NCBI GenBank assembly: GCA_029561145.1
Contig: JAKQJM010000116.1
Span: 1 to 32,252 of the forward strand
Length of the DNA: 32,252 nucleotides
DNA from: Pseudomonadota bacterium
GTDB taxonomy: Bacteria; Pseudomonadota; Gammaproteobacteria; Xanthomonadales; Rhodanobacteraceae
Direction of reading: 5' to 3'
Program-made: the position numbers and the translations under genes
Shown here: positions 6,039-14,101 of the stretch, one piece after another
How positions within the stretch are numbered: the stretch's first letter is position 1
Layout of the letters: every line of letters begins with the position of its first letter
Notes under the pieces: model-generated
Seen by the model: the letters and a program-made list of their open reading frames with translations, nothing else
The model's database searches: none
What the model was told of the DNA's origin: nothing

Positions 6039-7608
6039 TGTCGTGATCCTCGGCGGCGGCCTCGCCGGGCTCTGTCTGGCCCTGCAGTTGCGCGATCGTT
6101 TCCCCGATCTCGATATCGTCGTGATCGAGCGCAATGCGCATCCTTTGCCGCTGGCCGCGCACAAGGTCGGTGAATCGACCGTCGAAATCGGCGCGCACTA
6201 TTTTTCCGAAACGCTCGGTCTGCGCGAACACCTCGATACGGCGCACCTGCACAAGTTCGGCTTCCGCTTCTTCTGGACCGAAGGACGCGAGGACCTCGAA
6301 GGCGTTACCGAGCTCGGCGTCAGCACGGTATTGCCGACGACCACCTGGCAGCTCGATCGCGGCATACTCGAAAACCATCTCGGCGAATGCGTGCGCCAGC
6401 GCAACATCGCCTTCCATGATGGCAGCGTCGTGCGTGGCGTCGAGCTCGGCGAAGGCGATGCCGCGCATACGGTGAGGGCGACGATCCGCGGCAACGAGCA
6501 GACCTTCTCTACGCGCTGGGTTGTCGATGCCGCGGGGCGGGCAAGCATCCTCAAGCGCAAGCTGAACCTCGCCGAAGACAACAACCATGACGTCAATGCC
6601 GTCTGGTTCCGCATTGACGCCATGCTCGCGATCGACGACTGGTGCAGCGATGACGAATGGAGCGGGCGCTGCGATCCGCCCGAACGCTGGCGTTCGACCA
6701 ACCACCTGTGCGGGCCGGGTTACTGGGTGTGGTTGATCCCGCTGGGCTCGGGCGCGCATTCGGTCGGCATCGTCTGCGACGCGAAGATGCACCCGATCGA
6801 GACAATGAATACCTTCGAGCGGGCGATGGAATGGCTCTACAAGTTCCAGCCGCTGGTCGCGAAGGCCTGCGAGGCGGAACGCGCCAAGCTCCTCGATTTC
6901 CGCTTCCTGCGCAACTATTCGCACGGCTGCAAGCAGGTGTTCTCGGGGGATCGCTGGGCCATGGCCGGCGAATCCGGGGTGTTTCTCGATCCGTTCTATT
7001 CGCCGGGCAGCGATTTCATCGGCATCGCCAACACCTATATCTGCGAACTGATCGCGCTGGACCGCGCCAACAAGCCGGTCGGGCCGTATGCGCGCATGTA
7101 CGAGCAGCTGTATTTCTCGTTCTATGCCAACACGATGAGCATCTATCGCGACCAGTATCCGATCTTCGGCGACGCCGAGGTCATGTCGATCAAGGTGATC
7201 TGGGACTACACCTACTACTGGGGCGTGCTGTGCCAGATCGTGTTCCAGAATCGGCTGACCGATATCGCCCTGCTCGGCGACCTGAACAAGGAGTTCAACG
7301 AAGCGGCCCGGCTCAACCTCGACATGCAGGCCTTGTTTCGGCGCTGGTATGCGCTGAGTCCGCGACCGAATCCGGCGGTGCTGCTCGATCAGCGTGACCT
7401 GCCGTGGTTTGTCGGCATGAACACGACCCTGCATGACGAACTCGACGATGCCGAAGTGCGCGAACGCCTGCGCGGCAATGTCGCCCTGATGCGCAACCTC
7501 GCGGCGACCATCGTCGCGCGCGCGCAGGCCGCGTGTCCGACGCTCGACGTGATGGGCTTGCCCGCACAGCCTTCGGCACAAACGCCATTGTTCGCGTCCG
7601 TGGCCTGA
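6016..7608 (+). CDS. FAD-dependent halogenase (tryptophan/phenol halogenase family)
   Basis: 530 aa. ATG 6016 is chosen because GAAGGA lies 7 nt upstream; the gene then overlaps the antiporter by 23 nt. Visible motifs: FAD-binding GGGLAG (13-18); KVGEST (50-55) with the catalytic-type Lys50; WVWLIP (237-242), matching the WxWxIP signature of flavin halogenases; and a second FAD region GDRWAMAGESG (311-321) followed by DPFYSPGSDF. Halogenases use FADH2, O2 and halide to make hypohalous acid. Xanthomonadins are brominated aryl polyenes, so this gene most likely brominates the polyene head group or chain. A separate flavin reductase would be needed and is not in the window. Confidence 0.85.
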   Translation: MSETPQHDVVILGGGLAGLCLALQLRDRFPDLDIVVIERNAHPLPLAAHKVGESTVEIGAHYFSETLGLREHLDTAHLHKFGFRFFWTEGREDLEGVTELGVSTVLPTTTWQLDRGILENHLGECVRQRNIAFHDGSVVRGVELGEGDAAHTVRATIRGNEQTFSTRWVVDAAGRASILKRKLNLAEDNNHDVNAVWFRIDAMLAIDDWCSDDEWSGRCDPPERWRSTNHLCGPGYWVWLIPLGSGAHSVGIVCDAKMHPIETMNTFERAMEWLYKFQPLVAKACEAERAKLLDFRFLRNYSHGCKQVFSGDRWAMAGESGVFLDPFYSPGSDFIGIANTYICELIALDRANKPVGPYARMYEQLYFSFYANTMSIYRDQYPIFGDAEVMSIKVIWDYTYYWGVLCQIVFQNRLTDIALLGDLNKEFNEAARLNLDMQALFRRWYALSPRPNPAVLLDQRDLPWFVGMNTTLHDELDDAEVRERLRGNVALMRNLAATIVARAQAACPTLDVMGLPAQPSAQTPLFASVA

Positions 7609-7969
7609 GCAGCCACTGCAACGATCGCGGTGCCGGCGGCCCGCGCAAGCCGCGCTGCCCCGGTCGTGCGTCGGCGCATCGACCGCCGGGTTTCCCCGGG
7701 AATTTTGCCGGAAAGGCCTCCAGGCTGGAGGTCCTGGGCGGGATTGCGGGAGTGCCAGGCGGCTGAGGCGTCGTCGCGAGGCCGCCTGCGGGATCGGCAC
7801 GCCCGGTGCTTTACCCAGGGCCAATGCAAGGCGCACTATTTCGGCCTTTCCGGTCGGGCTGCGGGATGCCGACCGCGGGGTTCGAGCTCGCAGCGGAACT
7901 CGAGCGGGCGCGATGGGAGTGCGCTGCGCCTTGGTGGCGCACCTGGTCCAGGGCAATTGAGGAAACGAC
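7609..7969. other. 361-bp GC-rich spacer, no gene seen
   Basis: No frame with plausible codon use or similarity was found. A short hairpin, CCTCCA/TGGAGG with a GGC loop, lies near 7717-7731 and may mark the end of the pigment operon transcript, but no T-run follows. A promoter for the secreted protein at 7970 is expected here; I could not locate convincing -35/-10 boxes. A GAGGA ribosome site sits just before ATG 7970. Confidence 0.5.
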
Positions 7970-8581
7970 ATGAATCGCAACAGGCTGGTTTATTTGTGCA
8001 TCTGTTCCGCTACCGCTCTTTCGGCGACTGCAATGGCGGCGGACTCCAAGATCGACACCCACAGCACCGGTCCGGCGGTAGCGCCGGTCATCCGGGCCAG
8101 CACCAACACGATCATCAACTACCCGGGTGGGACGGCCCCGGCAAACGTAGTCGGAACGTTCGATGCGGGCGATTCGACATTCAATCGGCCACTCACCTGC
8201 AGCACGCTTTCGGGCACAGGTACAGCGGTGCGCTTCGACACGATCACGCTGACCAATTCGGGTGCGAATCCGGCCACGGTGAATATCAGGCTGGGTCAGG
8301 CGGGAAGCCCTGCGGCGGCCTGTGTCGACCCGTTCGATCCGTACCTGGTCGAATACAACGGCAGCTTCAATCCTGCCTCGCCCTTGGTCAATTGCCTTCA
8401 GGTCAATGACGATACAGCCGCCGCCGCGGATCGCTGTCCCAGTTTTACCGGCATCAGTGTTCCGAGCGGGGCAACGCGCGTCTACGTGTTGACCACGTTC
8501 GGCAACGGGGTTGCGCTGAACTACGAAGTGACGTTTGCCGGCACCACGCCGGTAAGCCTGCAATCCTTCGATGTCGAGTAA
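7970..8581 (+). CDS. Secreted protein of unknown function
   Basis: 203 aa with a clear Sec signal peptide: basic N-terminus, hydrophobic core and an AMA cleavage site after about residue 23. The mature part is Ser/Thr/Asn/Gly-rich with regularly alternating hydrophobics, suggesting a beta-sandwich. It has four cysteines that could form two disulfides. The start is supported by GAGGA 7 nt upstream. No enzyme motif or lipobox is visible. It lies between the pigment operon and convergent minus-strand genes, with 361 bp of spacer, so it is probably its own transcription unit. I do not recognise the family. Confidence 0.75.
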   Translation: MNRNRLVYLCICSATALSATAMAADSKIDTHSTGPAVAPVIRASTNTIINYPGGTAPANVVGTFDAGDSTFNRPLTCSTLSGTGTAVRFDTITLTNSGANPATVNIRLGQAGSPAAACVDPFDPYLVEYNGSFNPASPLVNCLQVNDDTAAAADRCPSFTGISVPSGATRVYVLTTFGNGVALNYEVTFAGTTPVSLQSFDVE

Positions 8582-8678
8582 ACCGCTGCGACGTTGCGCC
8601 AGCGCCGGATAGGTTGGTGCGACCGTCGCGCCGCCCGGACAACTCGCGACGCCGCAAAACCGGCGCTTTCCGGAAATT

Positions 8679-8706
8679 CCAGCCATGCGCTGGCGTGCAT
8701 GGCTGG
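8679..8706. repeat. 10-bp perfect stem-loop between convergent genes
   Basis: CCAGCCATGC (8679-8688) and GCATGGCTGG (8697-8706) are perfect complements around an 8-nt loop. It lies between the two convergent secreted-protein genes. It may end transcription in both directions or protect mRNA 3' ends, but without a T-run it is not a classic intrinsic terminator. Confidence 0.55.
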
Positions 8707-8784
8707 CATCGGCATCAATGCGGCGCGCTCTATTGCGGCCGTCCGGAAAATACCGGCATCACGAGCCCTGGGCGCGGATCGGCA

Positions 8785-9297
8785 CTAGCCGAGGTCGCCG
8801 AGCTGGGCGTCCATTGTCGGTGCCTTGAGCCATTCGGCGATGTCCTTGCCGAGCGCCTTGACCGTGCGGCCGAGCACCGAACATGAACCCTTGTAGCCGG
8901 CGAATGCGCCGCCCATCGAATCGCGGCGTCCGACGAAGTCGCCGATCAGTTTGCCATCGCGATAGAGCGAACCGCTGACGAGGGTACTCTTGCGATGCCC
9001 GGTGAACGGATTGCCGAGCGACACCGCGTCCTCGATCTTCACGTCGAGCACCGTGCCTGCGGCATCGGTTCGTACCGACTGCGCGAACGTCACTTCGAGA
9101 TGATGCTCCTCACGCGCATATTCCTCGATGTAGGCGGCCAGCTGGTCCTGGATCTCGCATTCCTTCTTGATCTTGCTCGCGATCATCGCATCGTCCGCAA
9201 ACGGAACGGGTTTCGCCATGACGATCGGATCGGCGAAGGCCGCGCCGCCGGCAAGCAGGCCGACACTGATGCAAAGCATCCATGTACAACGTTTCAT
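8785..9297 (-). CDS. Secreted/periplasmic protein of unknown function
   Basis: 170 aa from ATG 9297, preceded by an AGGGGAA ribosome site. The signal peptide ends with AFA at about residue 22. The mature protein has two cysteines, an Ala/Glu-rich helical stretch and a C-terminal part with a conserved-looking GRRDSMGGAFAGYKG segment. The layout recalls small periplasmic DUF4410-like proteins, but this is only an impression. It lies 119 bp downstream of the fabG-like gene on the same strand and is probably cotranscribed with it or driven from the spacer that holds the 9316-9330 palindrome. Confidence 0.75.
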   Translation of the reverse strand: MKRCTWMLCISVGLLAGGAAFADPIVMAKPVPFADDAMIASKIKKECEIQDQLAAYIEEYAREEHHLEVTFAQSVRTDAAGTVLDVKIEDAVSLGNPFTGHRKSTLVSGSLYRDGKLIGDFVGRRDSMGGAFAGYKGSCSVLGRTVKALGKDIAEWLKAPTMDAQLGDLG

Positions 9298-9315
9298 GTT
9301 TCCATTCCCCTGTTT

Positions 9316-9330
9316 CGGCCACAGTGGCCG
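9316..9330. repeat. 15-nt palindrome upstream of the minus-strand secreted-protein gene
   Basis: CGGCCAC and GTGGCCG flank a single A, giving perfect 7-bp arms about 20-33 nt before ATG 9297. It could be an operator or a leader hairpin next to the ribosome site. Confidence 0.4.
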
Positions 9331-9416
9331 ATGCCAACCATGCCCAATCCGGCGGTCGTTGCACAAGCTTCGCTGGCGATATCGCGTGGCAGCACAGGGC
9401 AGCCCGGCCATCACGA

Positions 9417-10148
9417 TCAGCCCATGCCGCCATTGACGCCGATGACCTGGCCGTTGACATAGCTGGCCTCGTCGCTGCACAGGAAGCCGACCAGGGCGGC
9501 GACTTCCTGCGGTCGACCGACCCGACCGGCCGGCACGATCGCCTTGACCTGGGCTGCATCGAAACTGCCCTCGAGCATGCTGCCCTCGATCATGCCTGGC
9601 GCGACCACGTTGACCGTGATCCCGCGCGAGCCCATCTCGCGCGCGAGTGACCGGGTCGCGCCATGCAGGCCGGCCTTGGCCGCCGCATAGTTCGTCTGCC
9701 CGCGATTGCCGAGCACGCCGGCGACCGAGGAGACGCTGACGATGCGACCGAAGCGCGTGCGCGCCATTGGCAGCAGCAGCGGCCGGGTCACGTTGAAGAA
9801 TCCGTGCAGGGAGACGTCGATCACGCGGCGCCACTGCGCCTCGCTCATGCCGGCCATCGGCGCGTCGTCGTGGATACCGGCATTGTTGACGACGATCTGG
9901 ATCGGCCCGACGTCGAGCATTGCTTCAAGCGCCTGCGTTGCCGCTGCGCCATCGGCGACATCGAATGCGACCGTCGATGCACGTCCGCCGCTTGCGCGGA
10001 TTTCATCGACGATGGCTTGCGCGCGCTCGAGATGGGTGTGCGCATGGACGATGATCTCGCAACCGGCCGCGGCCAGGGTCCGCGCGATGGCGCTGCCGAT
10101 GTCGCCACTGCCGCCGGTAACGAGGGCTCGGCGGGGTGATGCGTTCAT
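9417..10148 (-). CDS. 3-oxoacyl-ACP reductase, FabG-like SDR
   Basis: 243 aa from ATG 10148. Classical short-chain dehydrogenase: cofactor motif TGGSGDIG (11-18), NNAG (88-91), and catalytic Ser141, Tyr154, Lys158 in NYAAAKAG; the C-terminal GQVIGVNGGMG is FabG-like. It would reduce the beta-keto group of an acyl-ACP with NADPH. A ketoreductase of this type belongs to every aryl-polyene/xanthomonadin pathway. Lying 7 kb from the ketosynthase but on the other strand, it may serve the pigment pathway, although a primary-metabolism FabG cannot be excluded. The start has only a weak AGG ribosome site. Confidence 0.87.
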   Translation of the reverse strand: MNASPRRALVTGGSGDIGSAIARTLAAAGCEIIVHAHTHLERAQAIVDEIRASGGRASTVAFDVADGAAATQALEAMLDVGPIQIVVNNAGIHDDAPMAGMSEAQWRRVIDVSLHGFFNVTRPLLLPMARTRFGRIVSVSSVAGVLGNRGQTNYAAAKAGLHGATRSLAREMGSRGITVNVVAPGMIEGSMLEGSFDAAQVKAIVPAGRVGRPQEVAALVGFLCSDEASYVNGQVIGVNGGMG

Positions 10149-10389
10149 GGGGATACGCCTGCGGATAGCGGGAAGGGGATAGTGCCGGAAGCGCGTACGG
10201 TACCCGATGTCGAGGATCGCGGTGCGTCGGGCGTGCGCACGCGACAACGGCGCATGGCGGATGCCGGTCATCCGTTGGCGGCACCCTGCGGCAGGGTCGA
10301 TTTGCATGGCAAGGCCTTGCTCGCGGACAATCGGCGCCCATTTCACCGGCGTACGCCCTCTGTACGCTGCACCAGGCAAACCCCCGACC

Positions 10390-10839
10390 GTGTCCGACAT
10401 CCTGCATCGCCTGCCCGAGTTCATCGGCAATCACCCGTTTCTCTCGTTTGGTTTCATTGCCGTGCTCGTGGCCGTGATCGCGGCCGAAGTCGGTCGCCTG
10501 GGCCGTGGCTACAAGGCGCTGACGCCGGCCGGGCTGACCCAGTTGATCAACAAGAACAACGCCTTGCTGATCGATGTGTCGAGCATCCAGGATTACGAAA
10601 AGGGCCATATTCCGGGTGCGCGGCACGTCGCGATGAGCCAGTTCGATCCCGAGAACAAGGATCTTGCGAAGGCGAAAAACCTGCCGGTCGCGATCTACTG
10701 CCGTACCGGACAGACCTCCTCGACGGCGGCCAAGCGCCTCAAGAAAGCCGGTTTTGCCGACGTCTACACACTGGACGGCGGCCTGCGCACCTGGACGGAA
10801 GCCCAGTTGCCGCTGGTCAAGGGTCGCAGCGCGAGCTGA
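10390..10839 (+). CDS. Membrane-anchored rhodanese-like sulfurtransferase
   Basis: 149 aa from GTG 10390. A longer frame opening at 10207 adds an Arg-rich segment unlike the family, so it was not used. One N-terminal membrane helix (about residues 18-36) is followed by a rhodanese domain. The active-site loop starts at Cys104 in YCRTGQTS, as in sulfur-transferring members. The domain would face the cytosol or periplasm depending on helix orientation. It sits directly upstream of secB and gpsA, an arrangement familiar in gammaproteobacteria. The sulfur acceptor is unknown. A perfect 10-nt palindrome, GGCGTACGCC, occurs at 10348-10357 in its upstream region. Confidence 0.87.
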   Translation: MSDILHRLPEFIGNHPFLSFGFIAVLVAVIAAEVGRLGRGYKALTPAGLTQLINKNNALLIDVSSIQDYEKGHIPGARHVAMSQFDPENKDLAKAKNLPVAIYCRTGQTSSTAAKRLKKAGFADVYTLDGGLRTWTEAQLPLVKGRSAS

Positions 10840-10906
10840 AACCGTTTCGATCGTCAGCATCGCACGCGGCGGCAAGGCCTGCGGCGTGCGTCCCTTCCCC
10901 CGGCAT

Positions 10907-10917
10907 GGGATAATCCC
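10907..10917 (+). promoter_or_regulatory. Candidate -10 region of secB
   Basis: GATAAT (10909-10914), 5 of 6 to the -10 consensus, sits inside the small palindrome GGGATAATCCC about 40 nt before the secB ATG. No good -35 is seen. Confidence 0.35.
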
Positions 10918-10954
10918 TGTCCTTTTTTCCCCAGATTTCCGGAGCAACAGCAAC

Positions 10955-11458
10955 ATGGCAGAGAATTCCCCCGCGAACGGCGCGGCCAATCCCGCGGCCG
11001 AGGCCAACCAGGCCCAGCTCAACCTGCAGAAGATCTACACCAAGGACATCTCGTTCGAAGTGCCGAATGCACCGAAGGTGTTCCAGCTGCAAGGTCAGCC
11101 GGCGGTCGAGCTCAACCTGAGCCAGCGCGTCAATACGCTCGCCGATGCGGTGTTCGAAGTGGTGCTCAGCGTCACGGTCACCTGCAAGATCGACGACACC
11201 ACCGCCTACCTGGCCGAAGTCCACCAGGCCGGCATCTTCGGCGTGACCGGCTTCGACAGCGCGTCGCAGGAAGCGGTGCTTGGCACCTACTGCCCGAACG
11301 TGCTGTTCCCGTATGTGCGCCAGGTCGTTTCCGATCTCGTCCAGGGCGGCGGTTTCCCGCCGTTGTTCCTGCAGCCGATCAACTTCGACGCGATCTTCGC
11401 CGAACAACAGCGCCGGCGTGCCGAGGCGCCCGCTGAAAGCCCGACCCTGAACTCCTGA
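10955..11458 (+). CDS. secB: Protein-export chaperone SecB
   Basis: 167 aa from ATG 10955, with GGAG 10 nt upstream. SecB is a tetrameric cytosolic chaperone that keeps precursors unfolded and hands them to SecA. Recognisable family sequence includes [14 protein letters not shown] (about 28-41), the [11 protein letters not shown] strand, and the [13 protein letters not shown] segment followed by the [13 protein letters not shown] motif. The N-terminus is Ala/Asn-rich and likely disordered; the C-terminus is a Gln/Arg/Ala-rich tail. Length is normal. gpsA follows after 11 nt, so the two are likely cotranscribed. Confidence 0.97.
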   Translation: MAENSPANGAANPAAEANQAQLNLQKIYTKDISFEVPNAPKVFQLQGQPAVELNLSQRVNTLADAVFEVVLSVTVTCKIDDTTAYLAEVHQAGIFGVTGFDSASQEAVLGTYCPNVLFPYVRQVVSDLVQGGGFPPLFLQPINFDAIFAEQQRRRAEAPAESPTLNS

Positions 11459-11469
11459 GTCATCGATCG

Positions 11470-12471
11470 ATGAGCCCGCCGGTTGCGGTTCTCGGCGCCG
11501 GATCGTGGGGCACGGCATTGGCCGTGCTGCTTGCGCGCAATGGCGTTCCCACCACCTTGTGGGGACGCTCGCCGCAGGCCGTGGTCGACATGGCCACGGC
11601 GCGCGCGAACACGCGCTACCTGCCCGAAATGACGTTTCCCGACACGCTCGGGATCAGCGGCGTCATCGAAACCTGCGTGCGCGATGCCGCCATCGTGCTG
11701 ATCTCGGTACCGAGCCACGCATTCCGCGATCTGCTCGACGTGATCACGCCCTGGGTCGCACCGGGTGCGGGCATCGCCTGGGCGACCAAGGGATTTGATC
11801 CTGGCTCGGGCCGTTTCCTGCATGAGCTCGTCAATGAACGCCTGCCCGACCATCCGGCAGCAGTCGTCACCGGGCCCTCGTTCGCCCGCGAAGTCGCACT
11901 CGGCATGCCGACCGCCCTGACCGTGCAGTCGAACGATGCCGATTTCGCGCAACAACTCGCACGCCTGCTGCACGCGCCGACGTTTCGCGCCTACACCGGC
12001 AACGACATCCTCGGCGCCGAGCTCGGTGGCGCGATGAAGAACGTGCTCGCCGTCGCCACGGGCGTCGCGGACGGCATGGGGCTCGGCCTGAACGCGCGCG
12101 CCGGCCTGATCACGCGCGGCATGAACGAGATCCTGCGTCTCGGCATCGCGCTGGGCGCGAAGCCGGAAACACTGATGGGCCTCGCCGGCCTCGGCGACCT
12201 GGTCCTCACCTGCACCGGCGACCTGTCGCGCAATCGCCGGCTCGGCATCGCGCTCGGTCGCGGGGTTTCGCTGGCGCAAGCGGTCGCCGATATCGGCCAG
12301 GTCGTCGAGAGCATCGTCACGGTCGACGAGGTCGTGCGTCTTGCCCAGCGCGTCGGCATCGAATTGCCGATTGCCGAACATGTGCAGCATGTCCTGCACG
12401 AGGACATGACCCCTGAGCAGGGCCTGCGTGCCCTCCTCGCCCGCGAGCAGAAGCCCGAGTATCCCGAGTAA
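11470..12471 (+). CDS. gpsA: Glycerol-3-phosphate dehydrogenase [NAD(P)+]
   Basis: 333 aa. Reduces dihydroxyacetone phosphate to sn-glycerol-3-phosphate for phospholipid synthesis. N-terminal Rossmann motif [13 protein letters not shown] (about 6-18), the [11 protein letters not shown] segment, and [13 protein letters not shown] with the catalytic-type Lys are all present. The C-terminal helical domain has the usual [12 protein letters not shown] motif. Length is normal. The start lies 11 nt after secB with no strong ribosome site, suggesting coupled translation. It converges on trmL with only 32 bp between the stops. Confidence 0.97.
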   Translation: MSPPVAVLGAGSWGTALAVLLARNGVPTTLWGRSPQAVVDMATARANTRYLPEMTFPDTLGISGVIETCVRDAAIVLISVPSHAFRDLLDVITPWVAPGAGIAWATKGFDPGSGRFLHELVNERLPDHPAAVVTGPSFAREVALGMPTALTVQSNDADFAQQLARLLHAPTFRAYTGNDILGAELGGAMKNVLAVATGVADGMGLGLNARAGLITRGMNEILRLGIALGAKPETLMGLAGLGDLVLTCTGDLSRNRRLGIALGRGVSLAQAVADIGQVVESIVTVDEVVRLAQRVGIELPIAEHVQHVLHEDMTPEQGLRALLAREQKPEYPE

Positions 12472-12474
12472 TCC

Positions 12475-12500
12475 GGCGCGCTGCGCCGCGCTTGCGCGCC
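12475..12500. terminator. Possible shared hairpin between gpsA and trmL
   Basis: GGCGCG (12475-12480) pairs with CGCGCC (12495-12500) in the 32-bp gap between the convergent stops. The intervening 14 nt are also GC-rich. There is no T-run, so any termination activity is uncertain. Confidence 0.35.
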
Positions 12501-12503
12501 GCT

Positions 12504-12968
12504 TCAACTGCCGCCCGAATAATCGATCTGCCGCCACGCCTCGAACGCCACGACTGCGACGGCGTTCGACAGGTTGAGGCTGCGGTTGCCGGGCCGCATC
12601 GGCAGGCGGATCCTTTGCTGCGCAGGTATCGAATCGATCACCTGCTCGGGCAGGCCACTCGTCTCCGAGCCGAACATCACCGCATCGTCGTCCTGGAAGC
12701 GGATGCGGTCGTAGCGCACGCTGCCGCGCGTCGACACGGCGAAAAGCCGCGCCGGCTTCACCGCTGCAACGAACGCCGCGAGGTTCTCGTGCACGTCCAG
12801 CTGCGCGTACTCGTGATAATCGAGACCTGCACGCTTGAGGCGCTTGTCGTCGAGCTCGAATCCGAGCGGACCGATCAGGTGCAGATGCGCGCCGGTGTTC
12901 GCGCACAGGCGAATCACGTTGCCGGTATTCGGCGGGATCTCGGGACGATGCAGGACAATGCTGAGCAT
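12504..12968 (-). CDS. trmL: tRNA (cytidine/uridine(34)-2'-O)-methyltransferase
   Basis: 154 aa, a minimal SPOUT methyltransferase. It methylates the 2'-OH of the wobble nucleotide of tRNA-Leu isoacceptors using SAM. Motifs: IPPNTGNVIRLCANTG (about 11-26), the FGSETSGLP loop of the knotted SAM site (about 99-107), and RLPMRPGNRSLNLSNAVAV near the end, all typical of TrmL. Length equals the family norm. It diverges from the SRPBCC gene across a 149-bp spacer. Confidence 0.93.
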   Translation of the reverse strand: MLSIVLHRPEIPPNTGNVIRLCANTGAHLHLIGPLGFELDDKRLKRAGLDYHEYAQLDVHENLAAFVAAVKPARLFAVSTRGSVRYDRIRFQDDDAVMFGSETSGLPEQVIDSIPAQQRIRLPMRPGNRSLNLSNAVAVVAFEAWRQIDYSGGS

Positions 12969-13117
12969 GGCGCTATTGTGCGCAAAACCACGCGCCGCCG
13001 CTCACGCCGGCGCACTCGCGCAGAGGGTACGGGCGCGTTGCCGGGCCACCGTGTCGATTTCATTCGGGCATGATCGTCGACAGGCATGAGGATCACCCTC
13101 GGTTACAGGAAAACACC

Positions 13118-13564
13118 ATGTCCACGCAAACCGTGAAGCTGCACCGTGTACTCCGTGCGTCGCCTGAAAAGATCTATCGCGCCTTCCTCGATGCCGCTGC
13201 AATGGCCAAGTGGTTGCCGCCGTATGGTTTTACCTGCAAGGTCGAGCACATGGACGCAACGGTTGGCGGAACATTCCGCATGGCGTTCACGAACTTCACG
13301 AGCGGCAACAGTCACGCGTTCGGTGGCGAATACCGCGAACTCGTGCCCAACGAACGCATCCGCTATTCCGACACGTTCGACGATCCGAACCTGCCCGGTG
13401 AAATGGAAACGACGGTCGTGCTGAGGCCGGTCCTCTGCGGCACCGACGTGAGCATCGTCCAGCAAGGCATCCCGGCCGCGATCCCGGCCGAGATGTGCTA
13501 TCTCGGCTGGCAGGAATCGCTGGCCCAGCTCGCCACCCTCGTTGAACCGGTGATTCCGGATTGA
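13118..13564 (+). CDS. SRPBCC / AHSA1-family protein
   Basis: 148 aa from ATG 13118, with AGGA 8 nt upstream; an upstream in-frame GTG/ATG would add unrelated residues. The protein has the START/Bet v1-like layout of AHSA1-domain proteins: RVLRASPEKIYRAFLD at the start, then MAKWLPPYGF, a GGTFRM strand, and the closing GWQESLAQLATLVE helix. These small cytosolic proteins form a hydrophobic pocket; their ligands are mostly unknown. It appears monocistronic, flanked by minus-strand genes on both sides. Confidence 0.85.
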   Translation: MSTQTVKLHRVLRASPEKIYRAFLDAAAMAKWLPPYGFTCKVEHMDATVGGTFRMAFTNFTSGNSHAFGGEYRELVPNERIRYSDTFDDPNLPGEMETTVVLRPVLCGTDVSIVQQGIPAAIPAEMCYLGWQESLAQLATLVEPVIPD

Positions 13565-13625
13565 TCGCAGCTGGCCGGGATTGTCCTGTCGGCGGCCCGC
13601 GCCAGCGCCGGCAAGCAATCAGCCG

Positions 13626-13991
13626 TCACGTGCGCCGATCCGATCCACGATCAAGACCGGCGGCGCCCAGCGCGGCGAGATAATCCGCCCAGTTGCCCTG
13701 CTGGTTCCGGCCGAGCTCGTGCAGCACGTCCCACGAATAGATACCGGTCTGGTGGCCGTCGCTGAACTTGAGCAGGACGGCATAGTTGCCGACCGGCACG
13801 ATCTCGTCGATCGCGACATCGATCTTGCCGGCAACGAGCACCTTCTGGCCGGGACCGTGCCCCTGCACTTCGGCGCTCGGCGAATTCACGCGCAGGTATT
13901 CGGCCGGCAGGCGGAATTGATTGCCGTCATCGAAGCCGACCTCGAGTACATGCGAGGCGCGGTGCAAGGTGATCTGGGTGGGAGTCGGCAT
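13626..13991 (-). CDS. DUF971 / gamma-butyrobetaine hydroxylase-like N-terminal domain protein
   Basis: 121 aa. The stretch from about 8 to 100 is the DUF971 fold: LHRASHVLEVGFDDG, RLPAEYLRV, VPVGNYAVLLKFSDGHQTGIYSWDVLHEL. The domain is the N-terminal zinc-binding region of gamma-butyrobetaine hydroxylases, and stand-alone versions are common next to hslVU in proteobacteria, as here. In some lineages related proteins are linked to iron-sulfur cluster work; the role here is not known. It is the last gene of the minus-strand hsl block. Confidence 0.88.
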   Translation of the reverse strand: MPTPTQITLHRASHVLEVGFDDGNQFRLPAEYLRVNSPSAEVQGHGPGQKVLVAGKIDVAIDEIVPVGNYAVLLKFSDGHQTGIYSWDVLHELGRNQQGNWADYLAALGAAGLDRGSDRRT

Positions 13992-14101
13992 CGGGCGGCA
14001 ATCGGAATGCGGGCAGGCGATCGATCAAACGGGAAGCGAGGAAGAAAACCGCAACCCGTGGCCCGCGCGATTCCCGATGCGCCAATCCCGGTTGCCGGCC
14101 T

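Noticed and set aside
5890-7980. Very long minus-strand open frame (696 codons) opposite the halogenase
   Set aside because: It mirrors the codon periodicity of the halogenase, is Arg/His/Asp-rich without domains, and the plus-strand protein has clear motifs. High-GC genomes produce such antisense frames.
8679-8706. Intrinsic terminator between the secreted-protein genes
   Set aside because: The stem is strong, but neither strand has a following T-run, so it is kept only as a hairpin.
10207-10389. N-terminal extension of the rhodanese
   Set aside because: The extra 61 residues are Arg/Cys/His-rich and unlike the family; GTG 10390 gives a clean membrane-anchor start.
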